A stretch of 37,382 nt of DNA, taken from the NCBI GenBank assembly GCA_018649885.1, contig JABIHA010000093.1, positions 1-37,382 on the forward strand, in the 5' to 3' direction. The position numbers and the translations under genes were made by a program. This stretch comes from Bacteriovoracaceae bacterium (GTDB lineage: Bacteria; Bdellovibrionota; Bacteriovoracia; Bacteriovoracales; Bacteriovoracaceae). The notes beneath the pieces were generated by a model. That model saw only the letters and a program-made list of their open reading frames with translations, made no database searches and was not told where the DNA came from. Position 1 is the stretch's first letter, and each line of letters begins with the position of its first letter. Shown in pieces: positions 24,515 through 32,737 of the stretch.

Positions 24515-25540
24515 ATGACTTTTCGGATTAAAAATATACATATCTTTACAGTTGTAATGGTATACATTTCAATCTTTGGCTATCTTTTTTACGCCAAAAA
24601 TCTTCAAACTGAAAAAGTCGCAGAATTAAGCTCACAAAAAAGGGCGCTCTCAGAGTTGTCTGAGAACTTTGCACTTGTTCAAGGCGCTCACCATAAGACC
24701 TTAATGGGAAGCTTCTATAGAGTTACAATGCTCGCACCTTCTCAGCAATTAATGGGGGGTGAGTTACTTAGCGATATTGGGGTAAGTAATCCCTATCGAC
24801 TGACAAGAGTTTCTCCTCTTTTTCCAAAACTAAAAGAGCTATTTTCTGGCTTTAGAACACTAGCAAAAGAAAAGCTTCCTCTAATAAAAGGACTAGAAGC
24901 TCAGAGCTCTTTACTTAGTAGTGATATAGAAAAGCAGGTGGCAAAAATTAAAAGTGGTCAAAGTGAGCGAAATATTAATTTTTTACAAGTGGCTTCAAGT
25001 CTTGGAAAACTTCAAAACCAAGTGAATTTAAATTTTCTCAGTGCTTCACTTGTAATGAAAAACATTACTTACTTTATGTTTTTATTAAAAGGTCTCATTT
25101 TTTCAAGTTTAACTTTTTGGGTATTGCTACTTAGTTTTAATTTTAGAAGAGCTGAAGACGGTAGTGTTTCTATGGATACTACAAAATCTAAAGTGGCCTT
25201 AATTGTGGATGATGAAGAGTCGGTATGGGATACATTTGAAGTACTACTCGATGAAGTAGGCTATAAGTGTATTTTTGCCAAAGACGGTGTTGCCGCTCTT
25301 GATGTTCTAGAAGGAAGAGATGTCGATATTATTTTCTCCGATATATTCATGCCTAATATGGGCGGTGACGTTTTACTTCAAAAGTTACATGAAAGGGGAA
25401 TTAATATTCCAGTTATCCTTATGAGCTGTGATCCTAAGAGACCCAAGTCTTTAGAGGGAGAAGAGGCTGGAAAGATTTTTACAAAATCAGAGCTTCTTAC
25501 ACTTCTGAGCGCTGGAAGTCTTCAAGGTATTGCTGCTTAA
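24515..25540 (+). CDS. Membrane-anchored receiver protein (two TM helices, helical sensor, REC)
   Basis: The 341-residue protein has TM1 at about residues 10-27 and a helical extracytoplasmic segment of about 155 residues. TM2 lies near residues 185-207, and a C-terminal CheY-like receiver spans about 225-340. The receiver is intact: LIVDDEES (acid pair), FSDIFMP (acceptor Asp), ILMSCD (Ser switch) and FTKSEL (Lys). The layout is that of a chemoreceptor or sensor kinase input, but with a receiver in place of the kinase. No DNA-binding or enzymatic output is present, so it probably works through a partner. AGGAG lies 6 nt before the ATG. Its stop overlaps that of hflX (TTAA, 25537-25540). Confidence 0.8.
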   Translation: MTFRIKNIHIFTVVMVYISIFGYLFYAKNLQTEKVAELSSQKRALSELSENFALVQGAHHKTLMGSFYRVTMLAPSQQLMGGELLSDIGVSNPYRLTRVSPLFPKLKELFSGFRTLAKEKLPLIKGLEAQSSLLSSDIEKQVAKIKSGQSERNINFLQVASSLGKLQNQVNLNFLSASLVMKNITYFMFLLKGLIFSSLTFWVLLLSFNFRRAEDGSVSMDTTKSKVALIVDDEESVWDTFEVLLDEVGYKCIFAKDGVAALDVLEGRDVDIIFSDIFMPNMGGDVLLQKLHERGINIPVILMSCDPKRPKSLEGEEAGKIFTKSELLTLLSAGSLQGIAA

Positions 25541-26850
25541 AATGGCGAAGGCATATCTGGTGAGAGAAGGTACTCTTTCAAGTTCAATGAGTTAAAAATA
25601 AAAACAGGGATTCTTATTCGGTAGAATATTCCATTTTCATGGTGATGCTCGTTAATGATATTTGTATTAGCTCTTACTGTGGATTGCACTTTGGCATCTT
25701 CATACGGGATGAAGAGATCATAGTGATCTTGTTTTTCTAAAAAGTAATTTAGGATATAGTTTCTGAGAGTTGAAATATCCTCTTCAGAGTGAGAGCTTGT
25801 CAAAAAACTGTCTTTATAAGACCTCAGGGCCAATTTTGAGACAAATTTTCCTTCAAGTCGATCACTTTTATTAAATACAATAATCTTCTCTTTATTTTTA
25901 ATATTGAGCTCTTTTAGTACCTGCTCTGTCACCTCTATATGCTTCTTGTATTGTGGGTCTGATACATCTACTACAATTATTAGAAGGTCTGCCTCAAGCG
26001 CCGACTCAAGGGTCGTTTTAAAGCCATTTATGAGAGAAGTTGGTAAGTTTGATATAAATCCAACTGTATCAATGAGAATCATTGGGGGTTTGGTGTCAGG
26101 GTTAAGCATTCTGTAGGTTGAATCAAGGGTTGCGAATAATTTATCCTCTGCAAGGATATTAACTTTGCACAATTTATTCATCAGTGTGGATTTACCTGCA
26201 TTTGTATAACCCACAAGGGCAGCTGTAACAGCTTTTTCCTTTCTTTTCTTTTTTTGCTCTTTTCTCGATTTGGCCACTTCTTTTAGTTGGCGCTTGAATG
26301 ACTCTATTTTTTTTCTAATCATTCTTCGATCGAGTTCAATCTGCTGCTCGCCCTCGCCACCTCTTACTCCAATGGCACCTTTTTGCCTTGAAAAGTGAGT
26401 CCAAAGGCTGGTCAGTCTAGGAAGTAGGTATTCGAGTCTTGAAATTTCAATTTGAATTTTGGCCTCTGCTGTTTGTGCATGCTTGGCAAAGATTTCCAAA
26501 ATAACAGTATTTCTGTCTATGACATCCATATCGGTTAGAGCTTTTATATTTCTAACTTGGCTTGCTGTAAGCTCAAAATCAAAGACGAGTATGGTAGAGC
26601 CTTCAGATCTTGCTCTGTCAGCTATTTCACCTAGTTTTCCTGAACCTAAAACAGTGGCCGCTTCAGGGGTTTTCTTATTTTGGACATATTCATTACCTGG
26701 TTCGAGCCCAAGGGTTCTAAGGAGCTCATTAAGCTCTTTAAGTGAAGCCTGGGTCTGGTCCTCAGTTTGATGCCCTTTAAATGATTCACAAACAATACTG
26801 ACAAGGCTTGCCTTACCCTCTGTTTGTAATTGATAGTCGTCAAAATTCAT
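25537..26850 (-). CDS. hflX: GTPase HflX
   Basis: The 437-residue product has the HflX N-terminal domain (about 1-190), including LGSGKLGEIADRA and the RGGEGEQQIELDRRMIRKKI linker. The G domain follows: GYTNAGKSTLMNKL (G1), FATLDSTYR (G2), DTVGFISNLP (G3) and FNKSD (G4). HflX binds the 50S subunit and splits stalled ribosomes, for example after heat shock. The linker usually reads GpGEtqlE.DRR; here it is GGEGEQQIELDRR. It is the last gene of the pantothenate/CoA operon (8 nt after panC). The C-terminal region is short and divergent, which is common. Confidence 0.93.
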   Translation of the reverse strand: MNFDDYQLQTEGKASLVSIVCESFKGHQTEDQTQASLKELNELLRTLGLEPGNEYVQNKKTPEAATVLGSGKLGEIADRARSEGSTILVFDFELTASQVRNIKALTDMDVIDRNTVILEIFAKHAQTAEAKIQIEISRLEYLLPRLTSLWTHFSRQKGAIGVRGGEGEQQIELDRRMIRKKIESFKRQLKEVAKSRKEQKKKRKEKAVTAALVGYTNAGKSTLMNKLCKVNILAEDKLFATLDSTYRMLNPDTKPPMILIDTVGFISNLPTSLINGFKTTLESALEADLLIIVVDVSDPQYKKHIEVTEQVLKELNIKNKEKIIVFNKSDRLEGKFVSKLALRSYKDSFLTSSHSEEDISTLRNYILNYFLEKQDHYDLFIPYEDAKVQSTVRANTNIINEHHHENGIFYRIRIPVFIFNSLNLKEYLLSPDMPSPF

Positions 26851-26858
26851 ATTGTGTC

Positions 26859-27692
26859 TTATATTTCAATGTTATCAATGAGTCTAGTTTTGCCAACTTT
26901 AAGGGCCCCAAGGGCCACTATTTTGGAGTCACTTGCCGTTACTGGCAAAAGCTCTGAAGCGCTGTAGATTTCCAGGTATTCCCAACCAGGTTGTCCACAA
27001 TATCTAAATTTAAATGATTCAAAATCAAAATCACTGCTGTAGTTTCGTTTTAATTCGACAAGTGTATTTCTCAGCTCTAGGGCCTGTGCTCTCTGGCCTT
27101 CGCTTAGGTATTGATTTCGACTTGAGAGGGCCAGGCCATCTTCTTCTCTAATAATCTCCATTCCAACAATTTCTATGGGGAGCTCTAAATCAGAGACCAT
27201 TCGCTCGATTGTCTTAAGTTGCTGGTAATCTTTCTTTCCAAAATAGGCCCTTTTTGGTGACACCAAATTAAAGAGTAAACTCACAACTGTAGTTACACCT
27301 TCAAAATGTGAAGGCCTAGTTTTTGCACAAAGTATCTTTGTTAAATGGGAGTTTACTACCACCTTTGTTTGAAAATCGTTTTCATAAATTTCTTCATTTG
27401 TTCTGGGAGCAAAAACAACTAGGTGCTTATCTTTAAAGTTAGCAGCTAGCTCATCTAGTATTTGAAGGTCTCGTTCTAATGTTCGGGGATATGAGCCGTA
27501 GTCTTCTCCCGGGCCAAACTGAGTGGGGTTGATGAAAATCGAAACAACAGTGGTATCATTGTCTGACATTGAGCGTTCAACAAGGCTTAAATGACCTCGG
27601 TGCAAATTACCCATAGTAGGGACAAAGCCGACTTCGTCTGCAGAGCTTGCTCTCCACTTCTGCAAACTTTCTTTATTGTCTATGACCTTCAC
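26859..27692 (-). CDS. panC: Pantoate--beta-alanine ligase PanC
   Basis: The 277-residue enzyme joins pantoate and beta-alanine using ATP to give pantothenate. It carries the nucleotidyl-transferase signature FVPTMGNLHRGHLSLV (HxGH at the active site). Others are NPTQFGPGEDYGSYPRT, FGKKDYQQL and the KMSKS-like ALSSRNQYLS. The gene overlaps the end of coaBC by 20 nt, pointing to coupled translation. The usual length is 280-290, so the C-terminal domain is slightly short. The source of beta-alanine (PanD) is not in the window. Confidence 0.95.
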   Translation of the reverse strand: MKVIDNKESLQKWRASSADEVGFVPTMGNLHRGHLSLVERSMSDNDTTVVSIFINPTQFGPGEDYGSYPRTLERDLQILDELAANFKDKHLVVFAPRTNEEIYENDFQTKVVVNSHLTKILCAKTRPSHFEGVTTVVSLLFNLVSPKRAYFGKKDYQQLKTIERMVSDLELPIEIVGMEIIREEDGLALSSRNQYLSEGQRAQALELRNTLVELKRNYSSDFDFESFKFRYCGQPGWEYLEIYSASELLPVTASDSKIVALGALKVGKTRLIDNIEI

Positions 27693-28911
27693 TTCCTACC
27701 ACCTCTAGATAAATTTTTTGTGCCAATTGCATTTTACTCAATTGTCCCTCAAATGACTTCCCCAATTTTGTTAAAAAGATATAGGAGCCTGTATCAACTT
27801 CAAAGCCGCTGGTTTCACCATTTCCCGAATATCCATGATCCACACGGTTTCCAATGAGTAGATCAACTGGTTTAGAACTCATTTTCTCTGTAAGGACTTT
27901 TTCACTTATTTGGCTTTCGGCTGCAAACCCAACAATTTGTTGTGATTTTGACCTTTGTTTTAATACTTCACTTAAAACATCACAGCTTTTGGTATAATCT
28001 AGCTTCCCGTCTAGGCTCGATTTTTTTAGCTTACTACCATGATATTCGAATTCGATATCATTGATAGCGGCAGACGAGATGAAAACATCACAATCTTTTA
28101 GTTGCTTCAAGGTTTCTTCTTTAATTTCTGAGCTAGTGATTACACGCGAGAGAGAAAAATTGGGAAGTGGGAGTAGAGCTTCTAATTTTGAAGTTGCTTT
28201 TTTTCCCGCAATAACACTAACCTTGTGACCACCTTTTAAAAATGCTTTGGCCAGCTCATAACCTGTTTTTCCACTTGATGAGTTTGTAAGGTAGCGCACA
28301 GGGTCCAGAGGACTGATTGTTGCTCCGGCAGATATCAGGATTCTTTTAGACTTATTTTTTGCAGTGACAAAGCAAGTTGCTGACTCACAAACCGTATCAA
28401 CTTCTGGGAGCTTTCCAATTTCACGATCACCACAAGCGAGTTCCCCTACATCAGGGGGATAAATGAAAATATGTGAAAGTGCACTAAGCGTGTCCATATT
28501 TTTTTGAACAAGTGGATTTTGGTACATTGAGGTATTCATGGCCGGGTAAATTACACACGGCTTTGATAAATTTGTTAGGAAAATACTGGTGAGAAGATCA
28601 TATGCACTTCCATGGGCCAACTCTTTTATGGTATTGGCCGTTGCGGGAGCAATAACAAGCCTGTCCATCCATTTGCAAAGATCAACATGTCTAACAGTAT
28701 TTTTTTCGCTCAGACCCTCTACTTCGAAATCTGAATCAAAGCTATAGGAAGCTTTGGCACCAAGATAACAAAAAGTTTGAGGGAGGATAAATTTAGTAGC
28801 TCCTTTAGTAAGGACAACTACTACGCTGTGACCATCTTTGATAAAATTTCTGCAAATATCATAAGCTTTATATGAAGCAATAGATCCACAAACGCCTAGA
28901 ACGATATTCAT
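27673..28911 (-). CDS. coaBC: Bifunctional phosphopantothenoylcysteine decarboxylase / phosphopantothenate--cysteine ligase
   Basis: The 412-residue fusion catalyses two steps: ligation of cysteine to 4'-phosphopantothenate and decarboxylation to 4'-phosphopantetheine. The FMN-dependent CoaC half (about 1-185) begins IVLGVCGSIASYKAYD, with the active-site His in VRHVDL and the PAMNTSMYQNP loop. The CoaB half starts with ILISAGATISPLDPVRYLTNSSSG and contains VGFAAES. The family usually has a Cys in the C-terminal part of CoaC, and ACGDREIGKL supplies it. It overlaps coaX by 4 nt and panC by 20 nt. Confidence 0.95.
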   Translation of the reverse strand: MNIVLGVCGSIASYKAYDICRNFIKDGHSVVVVLTKGATKFILPQTFCYLGAKASYSFDSDFEVEGLSEKNTVRHVDLCKWMDRLVIAPATANTIKELAHGSAYDLLTSIFLTNLSKPCVIYPAMNTSMYQNPLVQKNMDTLSALSHIFIYPPDVGELACGDREIGKLPEVDTVCESATCFVTAKNKSKRILISAGATISPLDPVRYLTNSSSGKTGYELAKAFLKGGHKVSVIAGKKATSKLEALLPLPNFSLSRVITSSEIKEETLKQLKDCDVFISSAAINDIEFEYHGSKLKKSSLDGKLDYTKSCDVLSEVLKQRSKSQQIVGFAAESQISEKVLTEKMSSKPVDLLIGNRVDHGYSGNGETSGFEVDTGSYIFLTKLGKSFEGQLSKMQLAQKIYLEVVGSEGHRQ

Positions 28912-29720
28912 GTTACTGACCTAAGTTCTCCCAATTTAACTGTATTGTGCATATTAGAAGTAGTTTGACTTATGACTTGATCAATAAAGGCCAGCGAGTA
29001 GTGGATTAGATCGGGAACAATTTCACACTCTAATTCAGAATCGAGGGATAGGTTATTTTTAAATAATGAATAGATGTCTAGGCCTTGACCACCAGTGATA
29101 ATCACTTGATCGAATGGTCCATAAATTTTAAAAAAGTTAGCAAAGGTTGATACTAACATCAGCTTTGTGGATTCAAGTAGTGCTTGCTCTGTATTTTCTG
29201 GAAGGTTAACGTGTGTTCCAAGTTTTAAGAGAGACTGGTTAATGCAGGGAAGGTTGGCACCTTTTTTAAAGGTATCAAGTAGTGCCTGTGTTCCTGGAAA
29301 TATGAATCCCCCGAGCATGCCATCACTTGTTACAATATCTGCCGTAATATATGTTCCTGCATCAATGAGGGCGATTCTTTTTTGGTTTTCTTTTTCGAGA
29401 GTTTTTTTCTTGTAGATATAATAGCTTTGAAAAAGTCTATCATCTCCAATCCCTTCACTATAGTTATAGGGCATGTCTATAAATAGACCATCATTTTTAT
29501 ACTGAGTCAGATCAATTGATTTTAGTATTAACTCTTTTAAGAGCTCACATGTTTCACCGACATTTGAGACTAAAACTTTAAACTTATTTTCGTTTAAAAA
29601 TTCATCTTTATAAGGAGCAAAATCTTTAAAATTGATAATTGCATCTAGGAGACCATTTTGAAAAATCCCAACATGTGGGTTTGAATTTCCGTTATCGACT
29701 GTAATTAGACCATTGCTCAC
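28908..29720 (-). CDS. coaX: Type III pantothenate kinase, divergent
   Basis: The 270-residue product fits CoaX, the ASKHA-fold kinase that phosphorylates pantothenate. The phosphate loop is ITVDNGNSN (D9, usually DxGNT). EGIGDDRLF at 90-97 holds the catalytic Asp (D94, usual GxDR), and LIDAGTYITADIV (118-130, usual DxGTA.T.D) is followed by GGFIFPG (137-143). The surrounding sequence is divergent, with a lengthened C-terminus. It sits 13 nt after panB and overlaps coaBC by 4 nt, which supports the assignment strongly. Confidence 0.85.
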   Translation of the reverse strand: MSNGLITVDNGNSNPHVGIFQNGLLDAIINFKDFAPYKDEFLNENKFKVLVSNVGETCELLKELILKSIDLTQYKNDGLFIDMPYNYSEGIGDDRLFQSYYIYKKKTLEKENQKRIALIDAGTYITADIVTSDGMLGGFIFPGTQALLDTFKKGANLPCINQSLLKLGTHVNLPENTEQALLESTKLMLVSTFANFFKIYGPFDQVIITGGQGLDIYSLFKNNLSLDSELECEIVPDLIHYSLAFIDQVISQTTSNMHNTVKLGELRSVT

Positions 29721-29733
29721 AGGTTAATACTCC

Positions 29734-30603
29734 CTATTGTGTGATTGTGGGTTGTTCATTAGAGGGAGTAACCTCTCTGATTAATTCTTTATTCAATAAA
29801 TTGACTAGCTTTTCTTCTTCTCTTTCATCTGGCTGAGAATTGCTGCCAAGGTAATTTAGAATTAGCTCTTTTTTCAAATTGTATAAATCAGCAATTGGGG
29901 TAACAAAACTAGGGGCGTCGCTATTTCCCATGCCTAAGAGATCGTTGATAACGAGCACTTGCCCATCTACATCTTCTCCCGATCCAATTCCAATAGTTGG
30001 AATATCTAGAGAAGCGGAAATTTCTTTTGCCAATGTCTTATCTACGCACTCTAGGACAATGGAAAAAACACCGGCACTTTCTAATTCATAAGCTTGTTTA
30101 ATTAGTTTTTCTTTAGATTCTTGGTTTTTCCCATGAGTGAAATAGCCACCTTGCTCGTGAACACTTTGAGGAGTCAGACCAATATGTCCCATAACTGGAA
30201 TTCCGATATGAGTGAGGTTTTTAATCAGCTCAAGTTGAAGAGGAAATGCTCCCTCTATTTTTACTGCTTCAACACCAGATTCTTTAAAAATTTTAGTTGT
30301 ATTTTTTATACCTTCATAGACATTTGAAAAACTGCCAAAGGGAAGGTCTGCTATAATAAATTTTTCAGGTGCACCTCTTTTTACTGCACTAGAAAAAGTT
30401 ATCATTTCCTCAAGAGTCACACGAATTGTATTTTCATAACCAAGAACTACATTGCCGACACTATCACCAACTAAGATCAAATCAACTGGTGTTTCACTGA
30501 GCATAAGCGCTGTTTGATAGTCATAGCAGGTAAGCATCTGAAGCTTCTTGCTATCATGACCTTTTTTCCAATTTCTAAGCATCCGTGTATTGAGTTTTTT
30601 CAT
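29734..30603 (-). CDS. panB: 3-methyl-2-oxobutanoate hydroxymethyltransferase PanB
   Basis: The 289-residue enzyme adds a hydroxymethyl group from methylene-THF to 2-oxoisovalerate, giving ketopantoate. It shows LTCYDYQTALM, LVGDSVGNVVLGY (metal-binding Asp), VKIEGAF (Glu), PVMGHIGLTPQSVHEQGGY and IGIGSGEDVDGQVLVINDLLG. All are highly conserved PanB blocks. The C-terminal 30 residues are acidic and extend beyond the core. The start overlaps the end of the IlvC-like gene by 4 nt (30600-30603), so the two are translationally coupled. Confidence 0.96.
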   Translation of the reverse strand: MKKLNTRMLRNWKKGHDSKKLQMLTCYDYQTALMLSETPVDLILVGDSVGNVVLGYENTIRVTLEEMITFSSAVKRGAPEKFIIADLPFGSFSNVYEGIKNTTKIFKESGVEAVKIEGAFPLQLELIKNLTHIGIPVMGHIGLTPQSVHEQGGYFTHGKNQESKEKLIKQAYELESAGVFSIVLECVDKTLAKEISASLDIPTIGIGSGEDVDGQVLVINDLLGMGNSDAPSFVTPIADLYNLKKELILNYLGSNSQPDEREEEKLVNLLNKELIREVTPSNEQPTITQ

Positions 30604-31538
30604 TTAAACAATCCCATTTCATTGTGAGTTGTAGATAACTCTTGTTTCTTCCAAAAACTTTTCACTCTTTTTCTAGTCATTTCGATGTTTTGTCCAGAAG
30701 CTTCTTCGAAAAACTTATCACTCCATATGTCATCCAAAATTCTATCTAAGTTCATTTCAAATTTTTCATCAAAAATCAATTCTCTTCCTTTCTCGGAGCC
30801 CAGCAATGCATTGGGGCTAATAAGGTCGAAAAAGTCTACAGGCCCGACTTTCATCAGAGCGTCAACGATCAGCTTTATTTCAAACCAACACTCTAAGTAG
30901 GCGAGTTCAGTTCCTATGCCACGCTGTCTTAATTTTTGGTAACACTTTAATCCCGCGTATGGAATCAGTGAGCACAGCAGGCTTTGCTCGGAAAATAAGT
31001 CAGCTTTTGTTTCTTCTTCCATACTTACGCGGTATGGACCGTGAGTTATGCCTATGGCCGTAGCAAGCTCTGTAAGCAGCTTGTCAGCTGCCTGTATATC
31101 CTTTGAGTTTTCTGAACTCATTACTGCGGCAATATTTCCTTTGGTCTCAAACTGAAACCTAAGCTCACTTGCAATGGCCTTAGGGGCCAAAAGAAGATGC
31201 TCTAATTTGGGGAACTTTTTTTTCAGTCCCATAGCGGCTAAGCTAAAGCCATGTGCATAAATGACAGAGCTACCCTCACTTAAATAAGGATAGATAACCT
31301 CCAAGCATTTAGCGTGGGCCTCATCTGGGATCAACATTAATATTTCTTTAAAGTCTTCGAGCTCAGTGAGTTTATCTTGAATATACTCAAAACCGCACGC
31401 CACAACACTCGACACGCTTGTGCTGTCTTTTCTCAAATAATGAACTGGTGTGAAGCCTGAATCCCGTAGGTTAAAGGCCCAAGCTTTTGCTTGATTTCCA
31501 AATCCAATAATTAATTTTCTATTAGTTGTCTCTTCCAT
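30600..31538 (-). CDS. Ketol-acid-reductoisomerase-like protein, candidate ketopantoate reductase
   Basis: The 312-residue protein is an IlvC (KARI) homologue. It has the Rossmann motif GFGNQAKAWAFNLRDSG (12-28), LIPDEAHAKC (69-78), YAHGF (94-98) and APK (118-120). The two-metal site is kept: D180 and E184 (ADLFSEQ), E216 and E220 (LECWFEIKLI), with S241 (ISPNA). These equal D190, E194, E226, E230 and S251 of class I KARI, all shifted by ten. The GPGH loop after APK is missing and 3 residues are deleted there, so the substrate is probably not acetolactate. It is the first gene of the pantothenate operon, which has no PanE. Since IlvC can reduce ketopantoate in some bacteria, that is the inferred reaction. 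Confidence 0.8.
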   Translation of the reverse strand: MEETTNRKLIIGFGNQAKAWAFNLRDSGFTPVHYLRKDSTSVSSVVACGFEYIQDKLTELEDFKEILMLIPDEAHAKCLEVIYPYLSEGSSVIYAHGFSLAAMGLKKKFPKLEHLLLAPKAIASELRFQFETKGNIAAVMSSENSKDIQAADKLLTELATAIGITHGPYRVSMEEETKADLFSEQSLLCSLIPYAGLKCYQKLRQRGIGTELAYLECWFEIKLIVDALMKVGPVDFFDLISPNALLGSEKGRELIFDEKFEMNLDRILDDIWSDKFFEEASGQNIEMTRKRVKSFWKKQELSTTHNEMGLFK

Positions 31539-31626
31539 AACGCTTGGCTTGATCTATAATCCATTATCAATACGAGTTAATTTGGGATACCATGTGCTCT
31601 CTAGCTTAGCAATTGTGTGAAGTAGT

Positions 31627-32550
31627 GTGGACCAAACGCGGTGCATCCGGGTGGAGAATTTTGTGGAGAAATCATTTTCTTTTGATCCCGCTGCCAGCAG
31701 AGCATTTTTGTTCGGAGAGGCGTTCTTCACAACCATGCTTTATAAAGATGGCCGCTTCCTTTTTTTGGAAGATCACTGGCAAAGAATTTCTAAGTCGTGG
31801 TGTTATCTTTTTTCAGCAGATCAGATTCACACTGTGCTTGATCTCTGGGCCGAAAAACTAGAACTTACATTACAGCAACTGCAGGAGAGCTCAAAACGCA
31901 AGGCCATCTGCCGCTTTACCTTCAGCATGGACACAGAAGGCTCAAGCCTTTTTTCTGTTGGGGGAACCCCTAGCATAGAAATAAAAATAAGAGACTATCC
32001 CTCAATTGCCAGTGAATATCTCGATGTTCAACTATCCTTTCAAAAAAAATGCCCCAAAACATTGATTCCATCTTTTTTTAAGAAAACATTCTACCTAGAT
32101 TCGATTTTAGAAAAAAGACAGGCCAGCTCACAAGGTTGGGATGACGTGGTATTTTTAGATACGAGTGATAATTTTGCAGAAGCTACTACTAGTAATATTT
32201 TCTTTATAAAAGGTAGTACTCTCGTGACGCCCAAATTGTCATCATGTGTACTCGATGGAATTACTAGAAGAAAAATTATTGAATCCGCTGAAGAAATTGG
32301 TCTGCTCGTTGATGTTAGAAATATCCATAAAAGTGAAGCTGACTCTTTTGAATTTGGATTTCTCAGCAACAGTATTAAGAAATCTGTTCCCATCAGAAAA
32401 ATGGGTGTGGACGCTTCTCACTTTGAGTTTTCTCATTTTAGTGAGATCTACAATTCTATCGTCACCCAACACGATAAAAAAATTGATAATTATGTGAGGG
32501 AAAGTGAAAAAGTTGATCGTCAAATGCGCTCATTGCAAGAAGAAATTTGA
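31627..32550 (+). CDS. Class IV (PLP-dependent) aminotransferase family protein
   Basis: The 307-residue product belongs to the fold-type IV group (BCAT, D-amino acid aminotransferase, aminodeoxychorismate lyase). Marks are GEAFFTTMLYKDGRFLFLEDHWQR near the start and FFKKTFYLDSILEKRQA (Lys candidate for PLP). DDVVFLDTSDNFAEATTSNIF and TPKLSSCVLDGITRRKIIE also match, with Glu and Thr of EATTSN in the PLP site. It resembles PabC (aminodeoxychorismate lyase) more than IlvE by size and pattern, but either is possible. The start is a GTG (31627) with weak ribosome signal. It is divergent from the pantothenate operon by 88 nt and overlaps yacG by 47 nt. Confidence 0.75.
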   Translation: MDQTRCIRVENFVEKSFSFDPAASRAFLFGEAFFTTMLYKDGRFLFLEDHWQRISKSWCYLFSADQIHTVLDLWAEKLELTLQQLQESSKRKAICRFTFSMDTEGSSLFSVGGTPSIEIKIRDYPSIASEYLDVQLSFQKKCPKTLIPSFFKKTFYLDSILEKRQASSQGWDDVVFLDTSDNFAEATTSNIFFIKGSTLVTPKLSSCVLDGITRRKIIESAEEIGLLVDVRNIHKSEADSFEFGFLSNSIKKSVPIRKMGVDASHFEFSHFSEIYNSIVTQHDKKIDNYVRESEKVDRQMRSLQEEI

Positions 32551-32737
32551 ATACTACAAAAGTGAATTTCGACCATTTTGTACTGAGAGATGTAAAATGG
32601 TGGATCTAGGTATGTGGCTCGATGAGAGTTACAATATTGCTTCGACACATACTCCCCTAGAAGGCGAGAGTGATATAGAAGTAAGTGACGATTTTTTTAT
32701 AGTTTCTAAAGACTTGGAAGATAGTAATGAAAGTTAA
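32504..32737 (+). CDS. yacG: YacG-like zinc-ribbon protein
   Basis: The 77-residue protein has one zinc site: CAHC at 8-11 and CTERC at 26-30, with RPFCTERCKMVDLGMWLDE, a hallmark of YacG (DNA gyrase inhibitor). YacG binds GyrB and blocks gyrase in E. coli. An acidic tail follows, as in other members. The GTG start at 32504 lies inside the aminotransferase gene, with GAGGG 3 nt upstream; TTG 32513 is an alternative. It overlaps the next gene by 11 nt, so the three genes are coupled. Confidence 0.82.
   Translation: MKKLIVKCAHCKKKFEYYKSEFRPFCTERCKMVDLGMWLDESYNIASTHTPLEGESDIEVSDDFFIVSKDLEDSNES

Noticed and set aside
24439..24530. Short plus-strand frame starting at ATG 24439
   Set aside because: No ribosome site and an unremarkable 30-residue product; it runs into the receiver gene.
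24364..24567. Minus-strand 67-codon frame overlapping the start of the receiver gene
   Set aside because: It has no ribosome site, low-complexity Asn-rich sequence, and overlaps the well-supported start of the gene at 24515.
26368..26382. TGGCAC followed by TGCC inside hflX as a sigma-54 promoter
   Set aside because: The GG to GC distance is 11, not 12, and it lies within a coding sequence.
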